This document shows, piece by piece, positions 26,883 through 36,845 of a DNA stretch of 42,647 nt; within the stretch, counting starts at the first letter, position 1; each line of letters begins with the position of its first letter. A program made the position numbers and the translations under genes. The DNA is from Candidatus Uhrbacteria bacterium (GTDB taxonomy: Bacteria > Patescibacteriota > Patescibacteriia > UBA9934): contig JABJOE010000004.1 of the NCBI GenBank assembly GCA_018664485.1, positions 1 through 42,647 on the forward strand, in the 5' to 3' direction. A model generated the notes under the pieces. It searched no databases. It had not been told where the DNA came from and saw only the letters and a program-made list of their open reading frames with translations.

Positions 26883-27935
26883 ATGATCGAGCCATTTGTT
26901 ATCGGAAAAATTCTTGCACTTACAACTATCTCATTTGTTGTAGCTGTGTTGCTGACACCGGCGTGGACTCACGTATTGTTTAAGTTCAAGATGGGGAAGT
27001 CGTTGAGGCTCAAGAAGAAAGCTCCGATTTTTCATAAAATGCATGCCAAGAAAGAGGGGACACCTACGATGGGCGGAGTTCTGATCTGGGGAACAGTTCT
27101 TCTAACGATGAGTGCTTTCTTCTTACTGTCTCTCATTGATCCGACTGGTTTGTTTGGTCAGATGAACTTTCTGTCCCGTGGTGAAACGCTTCTGCCGCTT
27201 GGAGCATTGGTTGCGGCCGGATTGATTGGACTTGCTGATGATTTTTTCAACGTAAAACGCATTGGAAAAAATGGTGGAGGGATTGATATTCGACATAGAC
27301 TACTTCTGTTTCTTGTTATAGCTATCATTGGAGCTTTGTGGTTTTACTTTAAGTTGGACTGGGACCTGTTACATATCCCGTTCGTTGGATCGTTTAACAT
27401 CGGTTGGTGGTACATTCCGTTGTTCGTTCTGGTAATCGTGGGTACTTCGTTTTCTGTAAACCAAACAGATGGATTGGATGGACTTGCTGGTGGAAGCCTG
27501 GTTTCTGCCTTCGGAGCATTCATGTTCATTGCGTTTTTCCAAGAGCGTTATGAGCTTGCTGCATTCTGTGGAGTGATCATGGGGGCGCTTATCGCATTCC
27601 TTTGGTTCAATATTTATCCGGCCCGATTCTTTATGGGTGACACTGGTTCTATGTCGCTCGGGGTTACACTTGGTATTGTCGCAATGCTTACTAATACTGC
27701 CTTGCTATTACCGGTGATCGGTTTGATCTTCGTTGTCGAGGCTGTAACTACAATCATTCAGATAGTTTCTAAAAAGCTTTGGGGAAAGAAAGTATTTCTT
27801 GTAGCACCTATTCATCATCATTATGAAGCGCTAGGCTGGCCCGAACCTAAGGTTGTGATGCGTTTTTGGATTGTGTCGTGGATCGCGGCAGCACTTGGAA
27901 TAATTTTGTACCTATTGGACTTCTCGTTGGTGTAA
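26883..27935 (+). CDS. mraY: Phospho-N-acetylmuramoyl-pentapeptide transferase
   Basis: KKEGTPTMGGVLIWG; GLADDFFNVKR; NQTDGLDGLAGG; FMGDTGSMSLG; APIHHHYEALGWPEPKVVMRFWI. Confidence 0.95.
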   Translation: MIEPFVIGKILALTTISFVVAVLLTPAWTHVLFKFKMGKSLRLKKKAPIFHKMHAKKEGTPTMGGVLIWGTVLLTMSAFFLLSLIDPTGLFGQMNFLSRGETLLPLGALVAAGLIGLADDFFNVKRIGKNGGGIDIRHRLLLFLVIAIIGALWFYFKLDWDLLHIPFVGSFNIGWWYIPLFVLVIVGTSFSVNQTDGLDGLAGGSLVSAFGAFMFIAFFQERYELAAFCGVIMGALIAFLWFNIYPARFFMGDTGSMSLGVTLGIVAMLTNTALLLPVIGLIFVVEAVTTIIQIVSKKLWGKKVFLVAPIHHHYEALGWPEPKVVMRFWIVSWIAAALGIILYLLDFSLV

Positions 27936-27953
27936 TAGAAAATCTCTCCAGCT

Positions 27954-29054
27954 ATGGCATCAAAAGGACAGGTTGATCGCGTTTTTCTAGCTTATATTTT
28001 AGGCCTACTACTCTTTGGATTGATAATGCTTACCTCGGCGTCTGGTCCATTGGGATTCGATCGTTTCGGAGATAGCTATTATTATCTGAAGCATCAGTTT
28101 TTTCTGGGAGCTGTTCCGGGGCTTGTGATGTTATTTGTTGCGTCTCGTGTTGGGTATGGAACGTATAAGAAAAATGCGTTTCTTTTGCTTATCATTTCTA
28201 TTGCGCTTCTTGTAATGGTTTTTATACCAGGGATTGGTACAGACTTTGGAACATTTGCAAATAGTTGGGTTCAGTTTGGATCGTTTTCTTTCCAGCCATC
28301 TGAGCTTGTGAAGCTGACGTTCTTTATGTATTTGGCAGCATGGTTGGTAGAGCGCAGCCATGGTGATATCACAGACGTGAGGTCAGGGCTGATTCCGTTT
28401 CTGATTATTTTAGGGATAGTGGCGATGTTGATGATGCTGCAGCCGGACCTAGGGACGCTGTCTATCATCGCTGCCGTTTCGTTTATTATGTATTTCATTG
28501 CAGGGAGCCCGATTCGTCATTTGCTTGGGATCGGAGCACTGTGTATTGGAGCGTTTACGATTGCAATTAAGATGTCTCCATATCGCGCAGCTCGCTTGAT
28601 GACGTTTTTGCAGCCTGAATTGGATCCTCAAGGGATCGGTTATCAGATCAACCAGGCACTGCTCGCGATTGGGTCAGGTGGGATTTTTGGGAGAGGCTAC
28701 GGGCATTCGCTTCAGAAGTTTCAGTATTTGCCGGAGGTGGTTGGGGATTCTATTTTTGCTGTGATGGCTGAGGAGCTTGGATTTATTTTTACATTGATAT
28801 TTTTGGCGGCGTTTTTGGGGATGCTGCTACGCGGTCTTGATATTGCAAAGAATGCTAAAGATAGATTTGGAAGGTATTTGGTTATTGCGATTATTTCTTG
28901 GTTTGGCGTGCAGGCGTTTGTAAACGTGGGAGCGATTGTCGGGATCATGCCTTTGACGGGCGTGCCGCTGCCGTTTATGAGTTACGGAGGTACGGCGTTG
29001 GTTGTATCACTGATCGCAGCAGGTGTTGTGTTGAATGTTTCGAGAAAATCTTAG
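27954..29054 (+). CDS. ftsW: SEDS-family protein FtsW/RodA
   Basis: QPDLGTLSI; ALLAIGSGGIFGRGYGHSLQKFQYLPEVVGDSIFAVMAEELGF; GVPLPFMSYGGTALV; placed next to mraY so ftsW preferred. Confidence 0.88.
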   Translation: MASKGQVDRVFLAYILGLLLFGLIMLTSASGPLGFDRFGDSYYYLKHQFFLGAVPGLVMLFVASRVGYGTYKKNAFLLLIISIALLVMVFIPGIGTDFGTFANSWVQFGSFSFQPSELVKLTFFMYLAAWLVERSHGDITDVRSGLIPFLIILGIVAMLMMLQPDLGTLSIIAAVSFIMYFIAGSPIRHLLGIGALCIGAFTIAIKMSPYRAARLMTFLQPELDPQGIGYQINQALLAIGSGGIFGRGYGHSLQKFQYLPEVVGDSIFAVMAEELGFIFTLIFLAAFLGMLLRGLDIAKNAKDRFGRYLVIAIISWFGVQAFVNVGAIVGIMPLTGVPLPFMSYGGTALVVSLIAAGVVLNVSRKS

Positions 29055-29226
29055 CTGAAAGAACCAAGCGTCAAGAAGGTAAGTACCAAACAAATATCAA
29101 AACAAAAATTGAAAAATTCAAACTCAGCAACTTAACCACTCAACGACTCAGTAACTAAGAACTTTCCACAAAGCGAAACGCCCCACGTAGATATCGTGAA
29201 GCGTTGAGACGCGTTTGGTGGATACT

Positions 29227-29646
29227 CTATTGGCACCCGTTGCCGATGGCGGTTTTGATGGCCTTACGCGAATCGTACAGGAATTCTGTGTTCGCCTGGT
29301 TAATATTCGCAGGGTTGCCAGTTGAAAAGCCTAGGTTGATTGCGTGTAAAAGTTTCGCATCTTCCAAATTAGCACCCCCCACTTCTGCATATTTTAGATC
29401 AGCATCCTCCAGCATGGAATTGCTCATATCGGTTCCAGACAGGTCGCTACTGGACAGATCAGCTCCTCTAAGGTCGGCATGTGACAGGTTGGTTTGCGAC
29501 AGATCCAACTTCTTATTTTTGTTGGCGATGCGCCATGAGATTACAGCTAACGCGCCACTGACATTGCGGTCATTGTATGCACGGATTTGTGCAACCAGAG
29601 CATCTTTACCCATGCCCTGCCAGATAATCTCAGCCTCTTCGACCAT
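29227..29646 (-). CDS. Pentapeptide-repeat protein
   Basis: LDLSQTNLSHADLRGADLSSSDLSGTDMSNSMLEDADLKYAEVGGANLEDAKL, A(D/N)LxX repeats. Confidence 0.88.
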   Translation of the reverse strand: MVEEAEIIWQGMGKDALVAQIRAYNDRNVSGALAVISWRIANKNKKLDLSQTNLSHADLRGADLSSSDLSGTDMSNSMLEDADLKYAEVGGANLEDAKLLHAINLGFSTGNPANINQANTEFLYDSRKAIKTAIGNGCQ

Positions 29647-29763
29647 ATAGCACCCCTCAATATATCGTCAGGTTTATTCCAGACGAAGAGCAGAGCGTAC
29701 TAGTATTTGGCCCTTTTGTCAATGGAGGGATATAATGTTCTTACTGATTAATTAGCACGTATC

Positions 29764-30870
29764 ATGAAGGAATCTTTGCATATCTTATTTTCAGGAGGAG
29801 GGACCTTAGGGCCGGTTACGCCACTCTTGGCTGTGGCTGAAGTTTGGCGTGAAATGCTAGGGAAAGAGGACTTAAGTTCCAAGGTAGAAGATGTTGAATT
29901 TTCTTGGGTAGGTACAAAGCGTGGCCCGGAGCGTGCTTTGATTGAAGCGGCGCGGATTCCTTTTTATACATTGCACGCACCTAAGCTGGATCGTCATAGA
30001 TGGTGGCGATGGCCGGCTATTCCTTTTTTGCTTTTGTGGAGTATGTGGCGGTCATGGCGGATATTGCGCGCGCTAGAGCCCGACGTTGTTATGAGTGCCG
30101 GAGGTTACGTTAGTGTGCCGCTTGTGATCGTGGCGAGGGTAATGGGAATGAAAGTTTGGATCCATCAGCTGGATCGTGTGCCCGGAATCGCAAATCGCGT
30201 AATGGCGCCGTTTGCAAACCGAATTAGCGTCACGCTTGATGAAAGTTTAGAATCTTTTTCAGAAAAAAAACGATTAGATGTTGGCGGTGTCGTTCGTCCA
30301 CAGATTTGGCAGGGGGATATTGCGAAAGCGCGTGAACGATTTAATCTTCCTAAAAAAGATGACCGATTAACTGTATTGTTATTCGGTGGAGGGACTGGTG
30401 CCGATTCGTTAAATAAGATGATCTCTGTAGTCGGATCTGACCTATCACGCAAGGTGGACATTATTCATCTGACAGGGAAGGGGAAGATGCGTGAGGAATA
30501 TGAGAAAATTAGTGACAGGTATGTGGCTTTGGAATTTTTAGGCGCAGGTATGGCTGACGCATTTGCTTTGGCGGATATTGTTATAGGTCGCGCAGGCATG
30601 GGAACTATTATGGAACTTGCAGCACTTAAGAAGCCAAGCATTATTATTCCACTTCATAATACTGACCAGCTCGGGAATGCCCAGTTGCTTGCGGAGCGCG
30701 ATGCTGCCAAGGTGTTGCAACAGATTAATCCGCAGATTTTCAAACAGGAGGTTGAATCTTTTGTTGCGGATGATGAAATGCGGCGTGCATATAGCCGTCG
30801 TATGGGAATGCTGTTTTCTCCACGCGGGGCGGAGAAGATCGTTGTTGAGTTGATGAGATTATTGAGCTAG
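29764..30870 (+). CDS. murG: UDP-N-acetylglucosamine-N-acetylmuramyl-(pentapeptide) pyrophosphoryl-undecaprenol GlcNAc transferase
   Basis: FSGGGTLGPVTPLLAVAE; VMSAGGYVSVPLVI; IGRAGMGTIMELAALKKPSIIIPL. Confidence 0.92.
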   Translation: MKESLHILFSGGGTLGPVTPLLAVAEVWREMLGKEDLSSKVEDVEFSWVGTKRGPERALIEAARIPFYTLHAPKLDRHRWWRWPAIPFLLLWSMWRSWRILRALEPDVVMSAGGYVSVPLVIVARVMGMKVWIHQLDRVPGIANRVMAPFANRISVTLDESLESFSEKKRLDVGGVVRPQIWQGDIAKARERFNLPKKDDRLTVLLFGGGTGADSLNKMISVVGSDLSRKVDIIHLTGKGKMREEYEKISDRYVALEFLGAGMADAFALADIVIGRAGMGTIMELAALKKPSIIIPLHNTDQLGNAQLLAERDAAKVLQQINPQIFKQEVESFVADDEMRRAYSRRMGMLFSPRGAEKIVVELMRLLS

Positions 30871-30939
30871 GGACCTGGCTGTCCATATGTGGGCGGAGCC
30901 GCAATCCTACAGATCGCTAATAGAACATCAGCGAGAAAA

Positions 30940-30970
30940 CAAAAAGGACCTCACTTGAAGGTCCTTTTTG
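30940..30970. terminator. Bidirectional terminator between murG and the zinc-ribbon gene
   Basis: AAAAAGGACCTtcacttgAAGGTCCTTTTT. Confidence 0.85.
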
Positions 30971-30979
30971 AAATCTGAT

Positions 30980-31189
30980 TTACGCAGCTGGTGCTTCTTC
31001 TGCTGCTGGAGCCTCTGCTGGCGCCTCAGCTGCTGCTTCTGCAGGAGCTTCAGCTGGTGCTTCTGCCGCTGCTTCCGCAGGCGCTTCTGCTGCTGGAGCT
31101 GCCTCTGCGCCACCGGCACAGTTAGGGCACTTTCCTTCTGCTAGTGTGTCATCAGCGACTTCTGCGCTGCAAGCTGTACAAACTCCCAT
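30980..31189 (-). CDS. Small zinc-ribbon protein with Ala/Glu/Pro repeat tail
   Basis: CTAC...CPNC four-Cys knuckles followed by (EAPAEAxAE)n low-complexity tail. Confidence 0.7.
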   Translation of the reverse strand: MGVCTACSAEVADDTLAEGKCPNCAGGAEAAPAAEAPAEAAAEAPAEAPAEAAAEAPAEAPAAEEAPAA

Positions 31190-31343
31190 AGTGATAAAAG
31201 ATAATAATTATACATACAGTTTATGAGCTGCAAGAACTATTGTCAAAGAGGGCTTGATTTAGTTGTAAATAGATGCTATAAATTCGGCGCCCGAAAAGTG
31301 TGTGTAGTATGAATACTAAATGCGCTATCACGGGACCAAAAGA

Positions 31344-31419
31344 CCGCCGATAGCTCAGTTGGTAGAGCAAGGGCCTTTTAAGCCCGTGGTCGCTGGTTCA
31401 AGTCCAGCTCGGCGGACCA
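31344..31419 (+). tRNA. tRNA-Lys (anticodon TTT), CCA encoded
   Basis: Acceptor CCGCCGA/TCGGCGG; D-arm GCTC..GAGC; anticodon loop CTTTTAA; T-arm GCTGG TTCAAGT CCAGC; CCA at 31417-31419. Confidence 0.95.
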
Positions 31420-31468
31420 GCCATTGCCGTTTAACACACGTTGAACGATGATGGCTGTTTTTTTGTTA
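31420..31468 (+). terminator. Terminator after tRNA-Lys
   Basis: AGCCATTGCCGTT...AACGATGATGGCTGTTTTTTT. Confidence 0.7.
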
Positions 31469-31478
31469 TACTGTTGGT

Positions 31479-32591
31479 GTGCGTATTGCAATGATAGGAC
31501 AAAAAGGTGTAGTGATCGGAACGCGTGGTGGGGGTATCGAGCGACATGTCGCAGAACTCTCGCAACGCTTGGTTAAGTCTGGTCATGATGTAACTGTTTA
31601 CGCCCGTGCGAAATACGATCCTGAAATGCCCGATGAGATGAGTGGTGTACATATCGAATATCTTCCAACTATTTATTCCAAAAACTTAGAAGCGATCGTT
31701 CATACGTTTGTGTCTACCGTCAAAGCAATGAGGGGTGATTTCGATGTGATGCATTATCACGGTGTCGGTCCTTCAACGCTTGCGTGGATTCCTCGATTGT
31801 TTGCAAAGAACAAAACTGTAATAACTACTTTCCACTCGCAGGATCGCTATCATAAAAAGTGGGGACTCATCGCTCGAATGTATTTGGCATTTGGAGAATG
31901 GGCGGCAGTTCGTTTCCCACATTTTTGTATAGCCGTATCTCATACCTTGCAGGTTTACTGTCGAGAACGTTTCAATCGCGAAACGGTTTACATTCCAAAT
32001 GGTGCAGAGATTAAAGTTGTAGAAGGTCATGAGCAGTTGGAACGTTTTGGGCTTAGCCCGAAGTCATATATTTTAAATGTTGGTCGGCTTGTTCCTCAGA
32101 AAGGCATTCATCTATTAATTGAGGCATTCCGATCTGTAGAAACCGATAAGCAACTTGTTTTAGTCGGCGCTCCTAGTTTTTCCAAAGGTTACTACCAACA
32201 GCTACGTGACTTAGCGAAAGGGGATGACCGTGTTCATTTTTTGGGATATCAAGATGGGGATAGTCTGGAGCAGTTATTTGCAAATGCATATTTTTACGTG
32301 CATCCGTCCGAAGCCGAGGGGTTGCCGCTCGCTGTGCTTGAGGCGATGAGCTATGGACTGGCACCACTCGTGTCTGATATTCCTGCCAACCTCGAAGCAT
32401 TGCACCATACAGGATTTACATTTCCGTCAGGTGACATTAGTGCACTTCGTGAATCTATTGTTCGTCTCTTGCAGTATCCGCAAGTTGTAACAGATCAGTC
32501 AGATGATGTTCGCGCAGCAGTAGAGGTCGAATTTAACTGGGATATGATCGCGCAGCACACCGAGTCTGTTTACGTGACAGCACGACATTAA
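31479..32591 (+). CDS. Family 4 glycosyltransferase
   Basis: IGTRGGGIERHVAELSQRL; YILNVGRLVPQKGIHLLIEAF; PSEAEGLPLAVLEAMSYG. Confidence 0.9.
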   Translation: MRIAMIGQKGVVIGTRGGGIERHVAELSQRLVKSGHDVTVYARAKYDPEMPDEMSGVHIEYLPTIYSKNLEAIVHTFVSTVKAMRGDFDVMHYHGVGPSTLAWIPRLFAKNKTVITTFHSQDRYHKKWGLIARMYLAFGEWAAVRFPHFCIAVSHTLQVYCRERFNRETVYIPNGAEIKVVEGHEQLERFGLSPKSYILNVGRLVPQKGIHLLIEAFRSVETDKQLVLVGAPSFSKGYYQQLRDLAKGDDRVHFLGYQDGDSLEQLFANAYFYVHPSEAEGLPLAVLEAMSYGLAPLVSDIPANLEALHHTGFTFPSGDISALRESIVRLLQYPQVVTDQSDDVRAAVEVEFNWDMIAQHTESVYVTARH

Positions 32592-32642
32592 GGATTTGTC
32601 ACACACAGCTCAGCCGGAATTGGCTTCAAATATATAAACTTT

Positions 32643-35243
32643 ATGGATGAATTAAGTCGAGAGCCAGTTATCTCTTGGTCAACACACTCCGTTGCCGACA
32701 TATTTTCGGAATTGAATACCGGTACTGATGGTCTGTCGGAGAATCAGGCTACGGAACGTTTGAAAGAGGGTAGAAACGAACTTCCAAAGAAACCGCCAGC
32801 GTCGGCGATAAAGTTATTTTTTGATCAGCTCGCGAGCCCGTTGATGGCTATTTTGGTTATAGCTGGTTTGATGAGCGCATTTTTGGGTGAGTGGCTCGAT
32901 ACGACGGTTATTTTGATAGCCGTTTTATTAAATGCTGTACTTGGATTTTTTGAAGAGTATAAGGCTGATAGGTCTCTTGAAGCGTTGAGTACATTTTTGC
33001 CAGAGGAAGTTCGGGTGCGTCGCGATGGAGAAACACAATCTATAAATACTACAGAAATTGTTCCGGGTGACATCGTGCTTTTGCAAACTGGAGATAAAGT
33101 GTCTGCTGATGGACGTTTACTGCAAGCGCTTTCAATTGAGATGAACGAAGCGTCTTTGACCGGGGAGTCTGCGGCCGTTAAGAAAGAGACGGGAATTTTA
33201 AGCGAGGCTGTCAGCGTTGCGGACGAAACTAACATGGTTTTTGCAGGTACGGTTGTTGTCGCAGGTCGAGGTGAATATGTTGTGACAGCAACAGGAATTG
33301 AAACTCAGATTGGTCAGATTTCTGACATGGTTTCAAGAGTAAAAGAGGATCCAACACCTCTACAGCTTCAGCTTAAACATTTTGCGAGATTCCTTGGTAT
33401 GGCTGTGCTTGTGCTTGCAGGGATTGTTTTTGCAATTGGAATGTGGCGTGGATTTGATGCCGTCGAGATGTTCCAGGTGTCGGTAGCTCTATCTGTATCT
33501 GCGGTACCGGAAGGCTTGATTGTAGCGCTCACGGTAATCTTAGCTATCGGAATGCAACGTATTTTAAAGCGAAAGGCTTTGGTGCGAAGGTTGGTTGGTG
33601 CTGAGACTTTGGGATCGGTGTCTGTCATATGTATGGATAAAACCGGCACACTTACGACCGGTGAAATGGAGGTTGTGCTTTTTGATGGTGACGAAGAGCG
33701 GACGAAAGTGATCATGGCGGCGACTAATACGGCGTCGAGGCAAGCCATTGATTCATCTGACGAGATTAAATTCATTGGTTCTCCAACGGAGGTAGCGATG
33801 GCGCGAGCGTCACAATATAGCTCAGTTGAAAATATTCGCACATTGCATGAGCTGCCATTTGATTCCGTTCGTAAATATAAGGCTGCACGTGTAGATACCG
33901 ATGGTGATCGCAAGCTGTTCGTGATTGGGGCACCTGATCTTTTGTTGGAGCGTTTGGATGTGACTGACCGACAGCGTTCAGAGTGGATGGAGAAAACTAA
34001 CGAACTTGCAGAGCGTGGTTTGCGCGTACTTCTGGTTTGCGAGCGTAGCGATGATCAGGTTGCGGACACTCTTTTACCGGAAATGGTCATCGATCTCTCA
34101 GTTGTTGGAATTATTGGACTTGAAGATCCGTTGCGCGATTCGGCTAACGTTACGGTCAAGGAGGCTCGTATGGCAGGACTTCGGCCCGTCATGATTACAG
34201 GAGACCATCCCGACACAGCTTTCGTTATCGCAAAGCGTGTTGGGCTTGCCAACGATCCAAGTCAGGTAGTGACAGGTATAGCGTTAGATGACATGACCGA
34301 TGAGCAACTTGCGATCGAGATTAAAAAGCTTTCTGTTTTCGCACGTGTACTTCCGCGCCACAAGCTTCGACTCGTACGTGCGTGGCAGGACACTGGCGCT
34401 ACGGTTGCAATGATCGGTGACGGTGTTAACGACGCGCCTGCTATGAAGGCGGCAGATATCGGGATTGCATTGGGGTCAGGTACTGCCGTTACAAAAGAGA
34501 CTGCAGACATGGTGCTTCTGGACAATCACTTCAAAACTATAATTGCCGCCATTCGAGAGGGTAGGATCATGTTCGATAATATTCGAAAGATGATCGTTTA
34601 TTTATTGTCTGACAGTTTTAGTGAGATCATTTTGATTTTAGGAGCATTGCTTTTGAGCGTGCCGCTACCGATTCTTCCAGCACAGATTCTTTGGATCAAT
34701 CTTGTTACAGATGGATTCTCGAGTGTAGCTTTGACGTTTGAACCTGGAGAGGACGGTGTGATGCGCGAGCCTCCACGAAAAAAGCGTGAGCCATTGTTGA
34801 ACATGGAGATGAAGATAATTATTTTCGTGATCGGTTTTGTAACGGATTTAATTTTGTTTGCTGTTTACTTCTTCTTGCTTGATCAGGCTTGGGACATTGA
34901 TCACATCCGAACATTCATCTTTGTAGCGCTTGGATTAGACTCACTACTTTATGTGTTCGCCGTTCGTAAGTTCCGAAAGAGTATCTTCCGATCTAATCCG
35001 TTTGAAAATAAATGGCTCGTTGTATCAATGGCTCTCGGACTTGTGCTTCTTTTGTTGCCACTTGTATTTGCGCCATTACGCGAGTTGTTCTCGTTTACAT
35101 CTTTATCATCGTTGGAATGGGTTGCAGTTGTTGTGCTTGGGATGGTAGACCTGTTGCTAATTGAGATTGTTAAGGCGATATTTATACGTCTTCATACGTC
35201 GTCGAAGGGCGCTCGTGTTGGCGATGTTTCGCGTCAGAGTTAG
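32643..35243 (+). CDS. P-type cation-transporting ATPase (P2-type, Ca2+/Na+-K+-like)
   Basis: ASLTGESAAVKK; CMDKTGTLTTGEM; MIGDGVNDAPAMKAADIGIALG; SVPEG motif in TM4. Confidence 0.95.
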   Translation: MDELSREPVISWSTHSVADIFSELNTGTDGLSENQATERLKEGRNELPKKPPASAIKLFFDQLASPLMAILVIAGLMSAFLGEWLDTTVILIAVLLNAVLGFFEEYKADRSLEALSTFLPEEVRVRRDGETQSINTTEIVPGDIVLLQTGDKVSADGRLLQALSIEMNEASLTGESAAVKKETGILSEAVSVADETNMVFAGTVVVAGRGEYVVTATGIETQIGQISDMVSRVKEDPTPLQLQLKHFARFLGMAVLVLAGIVFAIGMWRGFDAVEMFQVSVALSVSAVPEGLIVALTVILAIGMQRILKRKALVRRLVGAETLGSVSVICMDKTGTLTTGEMEVVLFDGDEERTKVIMAATNTASRQAIDSSDEIKFIGSPTEVAMARASQYSSVENIRTLHELPFDSVRKYKAARVDTDGDRKLFVIGAPDLLLERLDVTDRQRSEWMEKTNELAERGLRVLLVCERSDDQVADTLLPEMVIDLSVVGIIGLEDPLRDSANVTVKEARMAGLRPVMITGDHPDTAFVIAKRVGLANDPSQVVTGIALDDMTDEQLAIEIKKLSVFARVLPRHKLRLVRAWQDTGATVAMIGDGVNDAPAMKAADIGIALGSGTAVTKETADMVLLDNHFKTIIAAIREGRIMFDNIRKMIVYLLSDSFSEIILILGALLLSVPLPILPAQILWINLVTDGFSSVALTFEPGEDGVMREPPRKKREPLLNMEMKIIIFVIGFVTDLILFAVYFFLLDQAWDIDHIRTFIFVALGLDSLLYVFAVRKFRKSIFRSNPFENKWLVVSMALGLVLLLLPLVFAPLRELFSFTSLSSLEWVAVVVLGMVDLLLIEIVKAIFIRLHTSSKGARVGDVSRQS

Positions 35244-35387
35244 TAATGTTATTAGTTTTAAGGGTTTAAAGCTTTTTTGAGTATATTTTTACCGAGTCTA
35301 TGGATTCGGTTGTGTCGAGGGACTTGTTAGTGGATTCGCCTGGGGTTATACTTATGCTACGAGAATAAACAAAAATCTTGTTTTTAT

Positions 35388-36845
35388 ATGGATTTGACCA
35401 AAATTGAAAATTTTCAGGACGCTGTTGTTACGGTAATGGGTCTTGGTCGTTATAAACAGGGTAGTGGTCTTGGTGCCGCTAAATGGTTGATGCGCCACGG
35501 TGCACAGACATTGATTACCGACTGGAAGGATGAGACAGAACTTGAGGAGTCCATGGATTTGGTTATGGGATTCTACGAGGAATATCGGGAAAAGTATCCA
35601 GACAGAACTATTTACCAGCCAGTTTTCGTTTTGGGAGAGCATAGAAAAGACGATTTTATAGAAGCTGATTGTATTGTTGTAAACCCAGGAGTTCCATCTG
35701 ACTCAGAGTTTATTGTTGCCGCAAGGGAGGCGGGAGTGTCAATCGAATCAGATGTGAGTTTATTTTTCCGTTTCTGCCCGTTCCCGATAATGGCAGTGAC
35801 AGGTACGAAGGGGAAGACTACAACTACAAAAATGTTAGGCGAGATGATGAAGTTGGATGATGAGAAAACTATCGTAGCTGGAAACGTTGGTGTATCTCCG
35901 CTGGAATTTTTAGATGAACTTCTCGCAGAAAACATTGAACGTAAAATTGTTATCGAGTTGTCATCTTGGTTGCTCGAGAGTCTTCCGCCGGCATTCAAAG
36001 ATATGCATGAAGGGCCAGACATTTCCGTTTTGACAAATGTATTTCCTGATCACTTGAACCGTTACCACTCTTTTGGTGACTACGTTCATTCAAAGGAAAT
36101 TATTTTTGAGTGGCAATCATCCGAACAGCACACCATATTGAACTGGGATCAGGAGATAGTTCGATTTATGGAAGAGAAGGTGAAAGGTAAGCTGTCTTGG
36201 TGCTCAACTACGTATCAAGAGCACGAAGGGTGCTTTGTAAAAGATGGACAGATCGTTTGGCGTCATGATGGAGCGGAGCAGGTTGTTGTTCCGGTAAGCG
36301 AAGTCGCACTTAAGGGAGATCATAATATGGAAAATGTTTTAACCTCTGTGTGCGCCGCTGCATTACGAGGAGTTAGCATTGAGTCGATCGCGTCTGTTGT
36401 TCGGTCGTTTAAAGGAGTGTCTGATCGTCAGGAGCTGGTACGCGAGGTTGATGAGATTTCATATGTTAATGATACGACTGCTTCAAATCCGGGCGCTGTT
36501 ATCGCGGCATTGAAACGCTTCGGTGCTGACGGAGATATTATCTTGATTGCTGGTGGTGAGAATAAAAAGTTGGAATATAACGAGATGGCTGATGAGGTCG
36601 CAAAGACATGTAAGAACGTTGTTTTGTTCGAGGGGGATGCATCCGATCTTATTGAGAAGGGGATTGGGGAGCGTGTTCCGGTAATGAGTGGTGTAGCTTC
36701 GATGGAGCAGGCGGTTCAGGCGGCGCGTAAGTTGGCTGTGAGTGGAGACATCGTTCTTCTGTCACCCGGTGCTGCAAGTTTCAATCTTTTCAAAAACGAA
36801 TTTGATCGCGGAGAACAATTCCGTGAAGAAGTACGAAAACTATAA
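35388..36845 (+). CDS. murD: UDP-N-acetylmuramoylalanine-D-glutamate ligase
   Basis: VMGLGRYKQGSGLGAAKWL; VTGTKGKTTTTKML; ELSSWLLE; FPDHLNRY; YVNDTTASNPGAVIAAL. Confidence 0.92.
   Translation: MDLTKIENFQDAVVTVMGLGRYKQGSGLGAAKWLMRHGAQTLITDWKDETELEESMDLVMGFYEEYREKYPDRTIYQPVFVLGEHRKDDFIEADCIVVNPGVPSDSEFIVAAREAGVSIESDVSLFFRFCPFPIMAVTGTKGKTTTTKMLGEMMKLDDEKTIVAGNVGVSPLEFLDELLAENIERKIVIELSSWLLESLPPAFKDMHEGPDISVLTNVFPDHLNRYHSFGDYVHSKEIIFEWQSSEQHTILNWDQEIVRFMEEKVKGKLSWCSTTYQEHEGCFVKDGQIVWRHDGAEQVVVPVSEVALKGDHNMENVLTSVCAAALRGVSIESIASVVRSFKGVSDRQELVREVDEISYVNDTTASNPGAVIAALKRFGADGDIILIAGGENKKLEYNEMADEVAKTCKNVVLFEGDASDLIEKGIGERVPVMSGVASMEQAVQAARKLAVSGDIVLLSPGAASFNLFKNEFDRGEQFREEVRKL

Noticed and set aside
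33368-33913. 181-aa minus-strand ORF and other ORFs antisense to the P-type ATPase
   Set aside because: Antisense shadows of a clear, motif-complete ATPase gene.
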